Assembly (NCBI RefSeq): GCF_028867935.1
Contig: NZ_JAPQNS010000002.1
Coordinates: 310,001 to 374,000, forward strand
Length of the DNA stretch: 64,000 nt
Reading direction: 5' to 3'
Source of the DNA: Flavobacterium sp. SUN052
GTDB taxonomy: Bacteria > Bacteroidota > Bacteroidia > Flavobacteriales > Flavobacteriaceae
The first letter of the stretch is position 1. Every line of letters starts with the position of its first letter. The notes beneath the pieces were generated by a model that saw only the letters and a program-made list of their open reading frames with translations, was not told the DNA's origin and searched no databases. Positions 17,609-26,558 of this stretch are shown here, in pieces. The position numbers and the translations under genes are program-made.

Positions 17609-18010
17609 ATGAAGAAATTACTCATTTCAATCGCCTTGTTGTTGCCGGGATTGGCAGCAACTGCGCAAAACAAAGGGGCAGTTTCGACACCGCCCGCTGT
17701 TGTGTCGTTGATAAGTGGAATAACCGACAAGCAGTTTCGACCCGACACGGCTTTTGTGGCTCTGTCTGATCAGGATGAATCGTTACTGGCTAAAGAGCCC
17801 GTAGCAAACTGGAGTTTGCCCCAGTCGTCGGGTAACATGACTTATTATAACCTCGTTTCGGGAACACGTTCCTACCAGTTGATTGTCAGCAGGCCACCCA
17901 AATCGGCTTATGCCACGGCAATGCTGTTACGATACGAAACGCCCAAGTCGAAGCCAGAACCAATTGCCCGTGGCATGCTTCTGTCAGAAGCTGAAGCGAA
18001 AGCGAAATAG
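17609..18010 (+). CDS. Secreted hypothetical protein
   Basis: 133 residues from the ATG at 17609, which gives a clean signal peptide (MKKLLISIALLLPGLAATAQ); an upstream in-frame ATG at 17585 would add eight residues before it. A small hairpin (CGATGGC-CTCT-GCCATCG, 17583-17600) sits 8 bp before the preferred start. The mature part (QFRPDTAFVALSDQDESLLAKEP) has no motif I recognise. Single gene ended by the long terminator at 18026-18095. Confidence 0.6.
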   Translation: MKKLLISIALLLPGLAATAQNKGAVSTPPAVVSLISGITDKQFRPDTAFVALSDQDESLLAKEPVANWSLPQSSGNMTYYNLVSGTRSYQLIVSRPPKSAYATAMLLRYETPKSKPEPIARGMLLSEAEAKAK

Positions 18011-18025
18011 AATTTACAGTAGAGG

Positions 18026-18095
18026 AAAAGCGAAAAGACGCTGGATAAAAGAGCCATTTCAGTGGTTGTCTTTCATCCAGCGTCTTTTCGCTTTT
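18026..18095. terminator. Bidirectional terminator between convergent genes
   Basis: Perfect 21-bp inverted repeat (left arm AAAAGCGAAAAGACGCTGGA..., right arm ending CGTCTTTTCGCTTTT) with a 28-nt loop; A- and T-rich ends suit both directions. Confidence 0.8.
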
Positions 18096-18107
18096 ACCTA
18101 AAAACGG

Positions 18108-19151
18108 TTACAGCGTACTCATATCGATCACAAACCGGTAGCGTACATCACCTTTCAGCATTCGTTCGTAAGCCGAGTCGATGTCTTTCATCTGGATCAA
18201 CTCAATATCGGAAACAATGTCGTGTTCAGCGCAATAGTCCAGCATTTCCTGTGTTTCGGGTAAGCCGCCAATCATTGACCCTGCCACACTTTTGCGACCG
18301 CCAATCAGGTTGAAGCCCAGAATTTCGGTTGGTGTTGGGGGAGCACCTACGCAGATATGAACTCCGTTAGTCTTTAGTAGACCAAGATACATGTTGTAGT
18401 CGTGAGGGGCCGAAACGGTATCGATAATGAAGTCGAAGTAGCCTTTCACTGCCTTCACCTGCTCTTTGTCGCTGGTGAGCACAAACTTGTGTGCCCCCAG
18501 GCGCTTGGCATCCTCGGCTTTAGATGGCGACGTGCTCAACATTGTCACCTCAGCCCCGAAAGCAACCGCAAACTTAACGGCCATGTGGCCCAGACCACCC
18601 AGGCCAAGTACAGCTACTTTGTGCCCCTCTCCTACTTTCCAGTGGCGCAGGGGCGAGTAGGTAGTGATGCCAGCACACAAAAGTGGTGCTACAGCCGCCA
18701 GATCGAGTTTCTCGGAAATGTGCAGCACGAAATCTTCATGCACCACAATTGTGTTTGAATAACCGCCGTAGGTAGGTGTTTTATGGTCCTGCTCATAGCC
18801 GTTATACGTTTGTGAGGCTCCATTGAGGCAGTATTGCTCCAAGCCGTCTTTGCAATTTTCGCAGTGCCGACACGAATCGACCAGGCAGCCTACACCCGCC
18901 AGATCGCCCGCTTTAAATTTATTGACATGATCACCCACGGCGGTAACGCGACCCACAATTTCGTGGCCGGGTACCATTGGAAAAATCGACCCGCCCCATT
19001 CGTCGCGAATCTGGTGCAGATCAGAGTGGCAAACGCCACAAAAAAGAATCTCGAACTGAACATCGTGGGGGCCTACTTCCCGACGTTCGAACTGAAACGG
19101 TGCCAGAGCCGAGTGAGGGTCCTGAGCCGCATAACCTTTGGCTTCAATCAT
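18108..19151 (-). CDS. Zinc-dependent NAD(P) alcohol dehydrogenase (cinnamyl alcohol dehydrogenase type)
   Basis: 347 residues. Catalytic zinc ligands lie in FCGVCHSDLHQIRDEWG and PMVPGHEIVG; the structural zinc site is the four-cysteine loop CRHCENCKDGLEQYC. The cofactor motif GLGGLGHMAVKFA precedes the TSPSKAEDAKRLGA specificity loop (Ser/Lys suggest NADPH). It reversibly reduces aldehydes to alcohols, like E. coli YahK and plant CAD. Single gene; a candidate -7 box lies about 48 bp upstream. Confidence 0.92.
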   Translation of the reverse strand: MIEAKGYAAQDPHSALAPFQFERREVGPHDVQFEILFCGVCHSDLHQIRDEWGGSIFPMVPGHEIVGRVTAVGDHVNKFKAGDLAGVGCLVDSCRHCENCKDGLEQYCLNGASQTYNGYEQDHKTPTYGGYSNTIVVHEDFVLHISEKLDLAAVAPLLCAGITTYSPLRHWKVGEGHKVAVLGLGGLGHMAVKFAVAFGAEVTMLSTSPSKAEDAKRLGAHKFVLTSDKEQVKAVKGYFDFIIDTVSAPHDYNMYLGLLKTNGVHICVGAPPTPTEILGFNLIGGRKSVAGSMIGGLPETQEMLDYCAEHDIVSDIELIQMKDIDSAYERMLKGDVRYRFVIDMSTL

Positions 19152-19198
19152 TTTGTAAAGTAATTGGTCGTTGTATTCGGGTGAAAACTCGATTTGTA

Positions 19199-19206
19199 CA
19201 AAGCTA
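19199..19206 (-). promoter_or_regulatory. Candidate -7 box of the alcohol dehydrogenase gene
   Basis: On the minus strand TAGCTTTG fits TANNTTTG; the trinucleotide 20 bp upstream is TTT rather than TTG. Also note a short dyad CTACAATGTAG right before it. Confidence 0.4.
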
Positions 19207-19266
19207 CATTGTAGCCAGTACTTACTAAAGGTTAAGCGTAGTCCTTTTGTTACCTACTTTTCAGCA

Positions 19267-20901
19267 TTAAGCTAACTTCTTTAGTTCTTCATCCCAGTTG
19301 GAACCGCTCCGAACGGCGTCTACCGATGGTGCATGCCCCGCTTGCATCAGCTCTCGAATAGCGATAATATCTTTGTCACACTTCAAGGCAGCAACCGCTT
19401 TAACTTTACCATTCTTAATGTAATAGGCTAGGAAAAACTCGTCGGTTTCGGGATTGCCTTCATAAATGATCTCGTCGAAGGTGTCTCCATAGCCGATGTA
19501 ATTGATACGTTTACTCTGTTGATTACTCCAGAAAAAGGGAACGCTCCGGTAGGGTTCTAACTCAACAACATCGCCTGAAGTCGCCAATAAAGAACGGGCT
19601 AATCCAAGGCGGGCCATGTTTAGGCCAGCAACGTAGCCCTGTTGACCAGCTATTTTCCAGTGTTCGGTGCGTTGCTGACCATCGGGTGTAGGATAATGAA
19701 CAATATCGCCAGCGGCAAAAAGTCCGTCGGCAACCTGAAGATATTCATCGGTTTTTACGCCCCCATCTTTTTCAAGAGTAACGCCTTTTAGAAAGTCTGT
19801 TTGAGGTTTCACCCCGATGCCCAGCAAAACGAAATCAGCAGGCAGGGACTCACCGTTATCCAGGACAACAGCACTAACCACACCTGCGCCGTCTAAACGT
19901 TCTAACTTCCGGCTGAGTTGAAATTTGATACCTTCTTTCTCGTGCCAGCTCTGCATAACCCGGCCAATTCGTGCACCCAGTACTTTCTCAAAAGGTACGC
20001 TTTCCTGCCCGACTACCGTTACGTCACAACCCAGTTTGCGAAGACTCATGGCGGCTTCCAATCCAATAAATGAACTGCCAACAATCACAACCTGTTTGCC
20101 TTTTTGCCCCAGCTTACGTAGCTTCTGGCTATCGTGCAGCGTTCTTAATGACAAAACATTACCAAGCTCAACGCCTGGAATGGGTAGTACATTTGGTTTG
20201 CCACCGGGACAAATTAGGGCTTGATCGTAGGCCAGTATTTCGCCAGATTCGAGTTCAATTCGTTTTGTAGATGGGTCAAGCGAGATGACGCGCTGATTCG
20301 TACGAATTTCAATACCGTAGTTTTCATAAAAAGCCTCATCGCGGAGGGGCATCCACTCGTCAGGAGCTTTGCCTTGCAAGTAATTCTTTGAACAGTTTGG
20401 GCGGTCGTAGGGAGCTTCCTGACTTAAGGTCAGCATGATAATTCGACCAGTGAACCCACCTTCACGCAACCCTTCAACCGCAAATGCTCCCGCCCCTCCG
20501 CTTCCAATAATCACGCAGGTTTCAAGGTTGGCTTCGTCGGGAGCAACCATTGGGTTGGTCATACTTTGTTTGTCGGTAGTCAGACGAACAAACACCTGGT
20601 CTCCTTCGATGCGCACTTCATGGGTAGATAACCCGTTCATAGCCGGGGCTTCGAGCCGGTGTCCATTCCGAACGTCGAAACAGGCATTGTGCCAGGGACA
20701 GACAAGTCGATGACCATTGAGAAGACCCTTTTGCAAGGGTGCCTGGTAATGGGCACATTTAGGATATAAAGCATAATATTGACCATCAACTCGGGCAAGC
20801 AACACATCGGTATCGCCCACACGGACGTCTTTCATTTGACCGTCAGCCATGTCGTCAACCCGGCAAACGGCAGCTTCAGTATAGTCGGTATTCATACTCA
20901 T
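19267..20901 (-). CDS. Rieske-domain FAD/NAD(P) reductase (AIF-like)
   Basis: 544 residues. The N-terminal Rieske [2Fe-2S] domain (about 8-105) has both ligand pairs, KCAHYQAP and VCPWHNACFD. Then a pyridine nucleotide-disulfide reductase fold: FAD motif VIIGSGGAGAFAVEGLREGG at about 130, NAD(P) motif VVIVGSSFIGLEAAMSLRKLG at about 270, and the second FAD motif GLFAAGDIVHYP. The C-terminal reductase domain (about 450-540) is of the rubredoxin/ferredoxin reductase type. The same fusion is found in human AIFM3 and bacterial relatives. Electron partner unknown. It stands alone between the ADH and the DinB-like gene. Confidence 0.9.
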   Translation of the reverse strand: MSMNTDYTEAAVCRVDDMADGQMKDVRVGDTDVLLARVDGQYYALYPKCAHYQAPLQKGLLNGHRLVCPWHNACFDVRNGHRLEAPAMNGLSTHEVRIEGDQVFVRLTTDKQSMTNPMVAPDEANLETCVIIGSGGAGAFAVEGLREGGFTGRIIMLTLSQEAPYDRPNCSKNYLQGKAPDEWMPLRDEAFYENYGIEIRTNQRVISLDPSTKRIELESGEILAYDQALICPGGKPNVLPIPGVELGNVLSLRTLHDSQKLRKLGQKGKQVVIVGSSFIGLEAAMSLRKLGCDVTVVGQESVPFEKVLGARIGRVMQSWHEKEGIKFQLSRKLERLDGAGVVSAVVLDNGESLPADFVLLGIGVKPQTDFLKGVTLEKDGGVKTDEYLQVADGLFAAGDIVHYPTPDGQQRTEHWKIAGQQGYVAGLNMARLGLARSLLATSGDVVELEPYRSVPFFWSNQQSKRINYIGYGDTFDEIIYEGNPETDEFFLAYYIKNGKVKAVAALKCDKDIIAIRELMQAGHAPSVDAVRSGSNWDEELKKLA

Positions 20902-20963
20902 TGGCGTTTCTAATTAAACGCTACAAGCCCCTAAATGATTAAAAAAAGATTAGAAAGGGATTA

Positions 20964-21806
20964 CTAAATCATCACTGACCTCATCGTAAGTATATTTAAA
21001 CCAATTGATTTACTTCCTTCTATCTGGACATACGAAGCCGCTACTTCAGTTGGCAGATTGCGGGCAAACAGCTGCCAAGCATACGCCCGATCGATACAGA
21101 CTATGGTATCCGGCTGTTTCAGCTCATCGTTTTCAACCAGTTCCCAATGGTTGTTTTGCCGGTACAGAAACCAGTTGCCCGAAACCAGGTTATTCACTGA
21201 AACCTGGAGCAAGGTATTATTCGCGGCCACCGTGTCGCGGTAGGCATACGGTAACGCCCGCATGAATGTGTCGAGAACAGGTTGGTAAAGTTCATCCGAC
21301 AAAATCCCCTCTGCTTGCCCAACGGCTAGCCGTATCTGCTGTTGATGATGCCATCGCTCGGTGTAATCGCGGGCTATGTGAAACCAGTTGGGCGAAACGT
21401 CTTGCCCGGCCCAGGCTACCGAAAACACAGCTGGTTCGTTGGGGGGCTGGGCAGTCAGATACCGATCTGCCTCCGGCCCGGCCTGCTCCAGCCAGTCGAT
21501 CAGTATGGCAGGGCTCAATCGGCGGGTGGCTCGGACCCAATCATTGTTGAGTTTGTTCAGAAAGTCGACCAGATCGCGGTATGACCGAATATCAGGTTTC
21601 TCAGGTGACGAATACCCATCCCGATACATGGTTATGGTGCGCAAGGTTGTGTCCAGCATATGCGAGGTTATGTCTTTCACCGACCAACCGGCGCAGATAG
21701 TTTCACGATGCCAGTCGTCGGGCGAGAGGCTTCGTAGTAAATCAATGAGTTTTTGGTGAAGTACGGGAAACAGATGAGACGTTTGGATAGGGCCAAGGGG
21801 TTTCAT
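20964..21806 (-). CDS. Maleylpyruvate isomerase N-terminal (DinB-like) domain protein
   Basis: 280 residues. The N-terminal four-helix bundle (about 10-175) shows DDWHRETICAGWSVKDITSHMLD, a metal-binding His region, and later ARDYTERWHHQQQIRLAVG, the third His. These are the features of the mycothiol-dependent maleylpyruvate isomerase / DinB superfamily. Bacteroidota lack mycothiol, so the thiol or substrate must differ. It is transcribed divergently from the TipAS-type MerR gene across an 89-bp gap, so it is a possible regulatory target. Confidence 0.8.
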   Translation of the reverse strand: MKPLGPIQTSHLFPVLHQKLIDLLRSLSPDDWHRETICAGWSVKDITSHMLDTTLRTITMYRDGYSSPEKPDIRSYRDLVDFLNKLNNDWVRATRRLSPAILIDWLEQAGPEADRYLTAQPPNEPAVFSVAWAGQDVSPNWFHIARDYTERWHHQQQIRLAVGQAEGILSDELYQPVLDTFMRALPYAYRDTVAANNTLLQVSVNNLVSGNWFLYRQNNHWELVENDELKQPDTIVCIDRAYAWQLFARNLPTEVAASYVQIEGSKSIGLNILTMRSVMI

Positions 21807-21857
21807 GGTATCTGTGGGATAGTTGTTAAATCATCTGCAAAAAAGTGAAAATTTCTC

Positions 21858-21890
21858 TTGACTCTCTCCTTACGTCATAGACTACATTTG
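21858..21890 (+). promoter_or_regulatory. Promoter of the MerR/TipAS gene
   Basis: TTG (21858-21860), 22 bp, TACATTTG (21883-21890): a Bacteroidota promoter with a slightly long spacer, as MerR-controlled promoters often have. CTCTCCTTACGT in the spacer resembles one half of the operator seen for TipAS-type regulators. The start codon lies only 6 bp further on, so the mRNA would be almost leaderless. Confidence 0.55.
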
Positions 21891-21895
21891 CCCGT

Positions 21896-22669
21896 ATGAA
21901 ATCGTATTCAGTAAAAAAGCTTGCCCAACTCGCGAGGGTCAGTGTGCGCACACTGCATCATTACGACCGGTTGGGGTTGCTGAAACCGTCGGTCAGAACG
22001 GAGTCACGGTACCGGCTTTACGGCGAGCAGGAATTGATGCGACTGCAACAAATTCTGTTTTACAAGGAGTTGGACTTTGCCCTCCACGACATTAAAGCTA
22101 TTCTGGACGACCCCGATTTTGACCATCGAACCGCGCTGGAGAGCCACAAACAGGCCTTAATGGCTCGGCGCGACCGATTATCGGTGCTGCTTACGACGAT
22201 TGACAAAACCATTTCAACTTTAAACAACAAACAGACAATGATGACCGACGATGAATTATACGCAGGCTTCTCCAAGGATAAAGCAGAAGCCTACCGCCGG
22301 GAAGCCGTGGACGCCTATGGGGCCGACGTTGTCGCCAAAAGCGAAACTCACCTGCGCCAGAAGGGGAAAGCAAACTTTGAGAAACTTAAAGCCGAGCAGC
22401 AGGAGATTGGCCAGACGCTGGCCTCAATGGTTGGTATGGACCCGGCAAGTACAGCTGTACAACAACAGGTTGCCCGACATTACGCCAATATTCTGGCATT
22501 CTGGGGCAACTCAGTGCCTGAATCGGAGCGGCTAGTAGCTTACAAAGGGCTAGCCCAATTGTACGTAGATGACCTTCGGTACACGAGTGCAGCCGGAGCG
22601 GAGAATCCGGCTTACGCAGCTTTTCTGAAGCAGGCTATGGTGCATTTTGTAGAGCAACAGTCAGCCTAA
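21896..22669 (+). CDS. MerR family regulator with TipAS ligand-binding domain
   Basis: 257 residues. N-terminal MerR winged helix (SVKKLAQLARVSVRTLHHYD, RLGLLKPSVRTESRYRLYGE), dimer coiled coil (about 80-120), then the all-helical TipAS antibiotic-recognition domain (about 125-255; YAGFSKDKAEAYRREAVDAYG, GNSVPESERLVAYKGLAQLYVDD). In actinomycetes TipAL binds thiopeptides and activates transcription. It likely controls its own promoter and perhaps the divergent DinB-like gene. The ligand here is unknown. Confidence 0.9.
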   Translation: MKSYSVKKLAQLARVSVRTLHHYDRLGLLKPSVRTESRYRLYGEQELMRLQQILFYKELDFALHDIKAILDDPDFDHRTALESHKQALMARRDRLSVLLTTIDKTISTLNNKQTMMTDDELYAGFSKDKAEAYRREAVDAYGADVVAKSETHLRQKGKANFEKLKAEQQEIGQTLASMVGMDPASTAVQQQVARHYANILAFWGNSVPESERLVAYKGLAQLYVDDLRYTSAAGAENPAYAAFLKQAMVHFVEQQSA

Positions 22670-22691
22670 CCTCTGGTGAACTATGAATTAG

Positions 22692-23699
22692 TTACCTGGG
22701 CGATAGTTGAATCACCACGCGTCGGCTTTTGCTTTTGGCCTCTTCGGGTTCGTTGGCTGCTACCGATGAATCGGGTCCTTTACCGGCCGAAACAAGCCGA
22801 TGCGATGGTATACCTTTTTGGCGCAGGTAACCCTCCACCATACGCGCCCGATACTCTGACAGGGTTACGTTCAGTTCCCGCCTGCCGACATTATCGGTGT
22901 AGCCAGTTAAATAGGCCACCAGGTTTGGTTGCACCAAGAGTAGACGAGCAATGGAGTCCAACGACGCTTTTGTTTCTTTCCGTAGCTCGTAACTGCTTTG
23001 TTCGAAGTACAACGAAGTCTTTGTATCGAATGGGTTGACTGGGGCCTTGTCGCTGCTTTTAGCCACGTCAGACTCGTTCGATTTTTTTAGGTAAACCGCT
23101 TTGAAGTTGATTCCCAGACCAGCCGTCATTTCTTCATTCAGCAACGTTCGTCCATCTGCTGTGGAGGCTGTGAGCACATAGTTTCCCTGTTTAAAATCCC
23201 GGATCGTCACCGTGCGGGGCGGCCTTCCTCGTTTAAAGTTGAAGGTGACAACATGATCTGAATTGTCTATTTCCTTCACTTCGCAGGTAACATCCAGGCT
23301 ATCCAGCATCGTAAAACACAAAACCAGCTGATTCATTGGCTCCACCGGCAAGGATTCTTTCGTGCTCATCGGAACGCCAATCCTGAATTTAGTATCACTA
23401 GCCATCGAACCGAGAAACCTGACGGGAATGGTGGCCGTTCGGAATCCTTTACACTCAAAAGAAAGGTACCTGGTTGAATCTGGAATTTGAAAATCAAAAT
23501 CACCGGCATCGCTGCTCTCACCCAGTGTCATTTTGCTTTTTCGAAACAACGCAAACGCTCTGACCTTCAGGTCAACGCCCGTGCCAGCATTGTAGCATGT
23601 ACCGTAAATTCTGACCGAATTATTGGTTTTTGCTTGGGCTGGCTGCCGAGGAGAAGCACCATAAAAAGAAATGATCCAGGCAAGAACGTAGAAAAACAT
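22692..23699 (-). CDS. OmpA family protein with carboxypeptidase-regulatory-like domain
   Basis: 335 residues, signal peptide (MFFYVLAWIISFYGAS). Residues about 28-105 (RIYGTCYNAGTGVDLKVRAF...TRYLSFECKGFRTATIPV) look like a carboxypeptidase-regulatory-like beta-sandwich. The C-terminal OmpA peptidoglycan-binding domain (about 220-333) includes LYFEQSSYELRKETKASLDSIA, YLTGYTDNVG, LSEYRARMVEGYL and KSKSRRVVI. It probably ties the outer membrane to the cell wall. It converges on the MerR gene with 22 bp between the stops. Confidence 0.85.
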   Translation of the reverse strand: MFFYVLAWIISFYGASPRQPAQAKTNNSVRIYGTCYNAGTGVDLKVRAFALFRKSKMTLGESSDAGDFDFQIPDSTRYLSFECKGFRTATIPVRFLGSMASDTKFRIGVPMSTKESLPVEPMNQLVLCFTMLDSLDVTCEVKEIDNSDHVVTFNFKRGRPPRTVTIRDFKQGNYVLTASTADGRTLLNEEMTAGLGINFKAVYLKKSNESDVAKSSDKAPVNPFDTKTSLYFEQSSYELRKETKASLDSIARLLLVQPNLVAYLTGYTDNVGRRELNVTLSEYRARMVEGYLRQKGIPSHRLVSAGKGPDSSVAANEPEEAKSKSRRVVIQLSPR

Positions 23700-23891
23700 A
23701 CGCTTAAGTGTAATTTATGCTCGATTCTCGTAGCTAAGTTAAGGCTAAATAGGAATTCACTGTAGTGCAAAATTGATGCCTACTATTGAACGGATTTAAC
23801 ATACTTATCTACCGTCCGGAATTGGCGTAGTTTTTGCGTTTCTCAAGAAGCAGTGCGTTATTGCACCAGAACCGCTTAAACAAAATCCGAC

Positions 23892-24077
23892 ATGAAAAAA
23901 GTACTGATGGGTCTGGCTTTACTGGCTACCCTCTCTACCATCTCGATTGCAGGCCCAGCCGTTAAAAGCAAAAAAGCTAAAGCGAAGGCTAAAGCTGAGT
24001 GCACTGAAACAAAAAAAGAGAACTGCGATAAAGTGGGCAGTTCAAGCTGTTGCATGAAGAAAAAAGCACAGGCGTAA
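23892..24077 (+). CDS. Small secreted Lys/Cys-rich protein
   Basis: 61 residues: signal peptide ([21 protein letters not shown]) followed by a very basic stretch ([12 protein letters not shown]) and five cysteines in the last 26 residues, ending [12 protein letters not shown]. The mature peptide of about 40 residues could bind metals or anions, or form disulfides; no family is recognised. TAGTTTTTG at 23828-23836 is a possible -7 box. The hairpin at 24099-24135 ends the transcript. Confidence 0.7.
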   Translation: MKKVLMGLALLATLSTISIAGPAVKSKKAKAKAKAECTETKKENCDKVGSSSCCMKKKAQA

Positions 24078-24098
24078 CCCTACGGTACTGTTCTTCTT

Positions 24099-24135
24099 AC
24101 AACGAGCCCGACGATAAAACCGTCGGGCTCGTTGT
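24099..24135 (+). terminator. Terminator after the small secreted protein
   Basis: Perfect 15-bp stem ACAACGAGCCCGACG / CGTCGGGCTCGTTGT with a 7-nt loop. It lies inside an upstream extension of the thyA frame, which argues against the longer thyA start. Confidence 0.75.
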
Positions 24136-24184
24136 GTTTGTAGGGAAAAGGACCGATTTTTGGGGTTGTATTCTGACTCATCCA

Positions 24185-25006
24185 ATGCAACAATACCACG
24201 ACCTGCTTCGGCATATTCTGGCCAATGGCACCCGAAAAACCGACCGTACGGGGACGGGGACCATCAGCGTTTTTGGCTACCAGATGCGTTTCGACCTGCG
24301 CCAGGGATTCCCGCTTTTGACAACCAAAAAAGTCCATACCAAGTCAATTATTCACGAATTACTGTGGTTTATCCGGGGCGAAACTAACATCAAGTACCTG
24401 ACCGACAACGGTGTAACAATCTGGAATGAATGGGCCGACGAAAACGGCGACCTTGGCGATGTGTACGGTAAGCAGTGGCGGAGCTGGGCAACTCCCGATG
24501 GCCGCGTAATCGATCAGTTGCAGGATGTATTGAACCAGCTGAAAAACAAACCTGATTCCCGGCGGATAATCGTGTCGGCTTGGAATCCCGCCGATGTGCC
24601 CAACATGGCCCTCCCACCCTGTCATTTACTCTTTCAGTTTTACGTAGCTCCCCCCAATGAAGATCGGGGCGAAACCAAGCCAAAGTTGTCGTGCCAGTTG
24701 TACCAGCGTAGTGCCGACGTATTTCTGGGCGTGCCGTTCAACATTGCTTCGTATGCGCTGCTGACCATGATGGTGGCTCAGGAGTGCGGCTATGAAGCGC
24801 ACGAGTTCATCTGGACCGGTGGCGACACGCACTTATACCTGAACCACCTAGAGCAGGTTGAGACGCAGTTATCCCGCGATTTTCGCCCGCTGCCGACCAT
24901 GCATCTGAACCCCGCTGTTGACTCTATTTTCGATTTCCAGTACAGCGATTTCACCCTCGAAAACTACAACCCGCACCCGGCTATCAAAGCACCGGTAGCC
25001 GTTTAG
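24185..25006 (+). CDS. thyA: Thymidylate synthase
   Basis: Methylates dUMP to dTMP with methylene-tetrahydrofolate in the cytoplasm. 273 residues from the ATG at 24185 ([20 protein letters not shown]); the frame is open further left, but through a terminator and the end of the previous gene. Motifs: [27 protein letters not shown], catalytic Cys at about residue 146 ([12 protein letters not shown]), and [20 protein letters not shown] for dUMP binding. E. coli ThyA has 264 residues. The methyltransferase gene follows 6 bp after the stop. Confidence 0.97.
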   Translation: MQQYHDLLRHILANGTRKTDRTGTGTISVFGYQMRFDLRQGFPLLTTKKVHTKSIIHELLWFIRGETNIKYLTDNGVTIWNEWADENGDLGDVYGKQWRSWATPDGRVIDQLQDVLNQLKNKPDSRRIIVSAWNPADVPNMALPPCHLLFQFYVAPPNEDRGETKPKLSCQLYQRSADVFLGVPFNIASYALLTMMVAQECGYEAHEFIWTGGDTHLYLNHLEQVETQLSRDFRPLPTMHLNPAVDSIFDFQYSDFTLENYNPHPAIKAPVAV

Positions 25007-25012
25007 ACTTTT

Positions 25013-25798
25013 ATGTTCGAATTTCATAAAGACCGGGTGCTTTATTTTCAGCATCAAACGCTTAACACAAAGCAGTACGTCATTCCGTTTATCGAGGCCC
25101 AGAAGCCCCTCAAGCCCGGCATGCGGGTGCTTGAGGTTGGTTCGGGTGAGGGGGGCGTTTTGAAAGCATTCATCGATCACGGATGCGCGGGTGTGGGCGT
25201 TGAACTGGAAGCGCCCAAGGTGGAGGTTGCCCGCGCCATGATGGCCGACGATATTGCCGCCGGACGCGCTCAGTTTTTCGTTAAAAACATCTACGATACC
25301 GACGTATTGACTGAACTGGGTGGGGCTTTCGATTTGATTGTGTTGAAAGACGTCATTGAACACATTTACGATCAGGAGAAATGCCTGGCCCTGCTAAAAA
25401 CCTTTCTGAAGCCCGGTGGGGCCATCTATTTTGGATTTCCGCCCTGGCAAATGCCGTTTGGTGGTCACCAGCAAATTCTGCACAGCAAGTTTTTGTCTAA
25501 ACTCCCCTATTTCCATTTGCTGCCGATGCCGATCTACGTGGGCATTCTGAAAGCATTTGGCGAGCGACCCAAGGGGCTGATCGAGATTAAGGAAACGGGC
25601 ATTTCCATTGAACGTTTCGAGCGAATTGTGCGCCGAACGGGCTACCACGTTGCCAACGTCCGGCACTACCTGATCAATCCGATTTACGAATTCAAATTCA
25701 AGCTGAAGCCGCGCGAACAAAACTCTATTGTGAGTAAGATTCCATACCTGCGCGACTTTGTGACGACCTGTGTGTATTATCTGATCACCCCAAATTAG
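25013..25798 (+). CDS. Class I SAM-dependent methyltransferase
   Basis: 261 residues. SAM-binding motif I VLEVGSGEGGVLKAF, acidic motif II GVGVELEAPKVEVA, motif IV FDLIVLKDVIEHI, motif V LLKTFLKPGGAIYFGFPPW. The C-terminal half (HSKFLSKLPYFHLLPMP...YEFKFKLKPREQN) is like methyltransferases that act on lipids or glycans. Starts 6 bp after thyA, so probably co-transcribed. Substrate unknown. Confidence 0.85.
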   Translation: MFEFHKDRVLYFQHQTLNTKQYVIPFIEAQKPLKPGMRVLEVGSGEGGVLKAFIDHGCAGVGVELEAPKVEVARAMMADDIAAGRAQFFVKNIYDTDVLTELGGAFDLIVLKDVIEHIYDQEKCLALLKTFLKPGGAIYFGFPPWQMPFGGHQQILHSKFLSKLPYFHLLPMPIYVGILKAFGERPKGLIEIKETGISIERFERIVRRTGYHVANVRHYLINPIYEFKFKLKPREQNSIVSKIPYLRDFVTTCVYYLITPN

Positions 25799-25845
25799 GA
25801 GGAGCTGGATAATTGACTGGTTGTTATCGCAATCACCCAGTTGCC

Positions 25846-26148
25846 TTAATTACCCTCCTTCAGCCGTTGGTATTCCCGTTCGACCGGATTGGTGCCTTCC
25901 GATGTCCAATACACGCTAAAATAGTGCGAAGCGAGGCCGATGCCCCAACCGAGAGTCATGAATAACGGCCAGGGAAAAAGTCCCATCCGGTGGTTACCAA
26001 AGGCAAAAACCAGAACGAGGTACGTGGCCCATACAAACCCGTTCACGAGCAGGTATGACCGAAAGTGTTGTTTGAAACTGACCCGTTTTTGAGCTTGTTC
26101 CCAAAGATAAGGATCGCGATTGGCAGGGGTTTGTGAAGGAAATTCCAT
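25846..26148 (-). CDS. 2TM domain protein
   Basis: 100 residues from the ATG at 26148. Two membrane helices (YLLVNGFVWATYLVLVFAFG; FPWPLFMTLGWGIGLASHYF) between a basic N-terminal segment and a short charged tail (VEREYQRLKEGN). This is the 2TM family common in Bacteroidota, sometimes joined to sensor kinases. Function unknown. The longer frame adds 12 residues without improving the start. Confidence 0.75.
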   Translation of the reverse strand: MEFPSQTPANRDPYLWEQAQKRVSFKQHFRSYLLVNGFVWATYLVLVFAFGNHRMGLFPWPLFMTLGWGIGLASHYFSVYWTSEGTNPVEREYQRLKEGN

Positions 26149-26295
26149 GTGTGTATTGAATTTTGCGGTTGATTGATGAATCAAAGCTATCGCCCTTTGC
26201 TCTACACCCGAAACCCTTTCAGACGAACACCGGTCAGGGGTCGATGAATCCTGTTTTTGCCGGAGTCAACCTTGTTTTACTATCCAAACGCACGC

Positions 26296-26538
26296 ATGAA
26301 CCCTTCAATTGGAAAATTCCTGATCGTTACCGGAGCCGTAGTCCTGGTAATCGGGTTGCTAATCTATTTTGTTGGCGACCGCTTTCGCTGGCCCGACTGG
26401 CTCATACCGGGTCGGTTACCGGGCGACATCCGCGTTGAAGGCAAAAACGGTGGCGGTTTCTATTTCCCAATCGTGACTTGCATTGTAGTCAGTATCTTGT
26501 TAAATCTGCTGATCGGGCTATTCAAACGGTTATTCTGA
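26296..26538 (+). CDS. DUF2905 family small membrane protein
   Basis: 80 residues from the ATG at 26296. Two hydrophobic segments (FLIVTGAVVLVIGLLIYFVG; YFPIVTCIVVSILLNLLIGLF) flank the family signature WPDWLIPGRLPGDIRVEG. DUF2905 proteins are inner-membrane proteins of unknown function. It converges on the NAMPT gene with 20 bp between stops. Confidence 0.85.
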   Translation: MNPSIGKFLIVTGAVVLVIGLLIYFVGDRFRWPDWLIPGRLPGDIRVEGKNGGGFYFPIVTCIVVSILLNLLIGLFKRLF

Positions 26539-26558
26539 GGTCAATTTGATGTCCTGAA

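Noticed and set aside
24050..24184. N-terminal extension of thyA by 45 residues
   Set aside because: It would overlap the end of the small secreted protein gene and run through a terminator hairpin; homologs start at the later Met.
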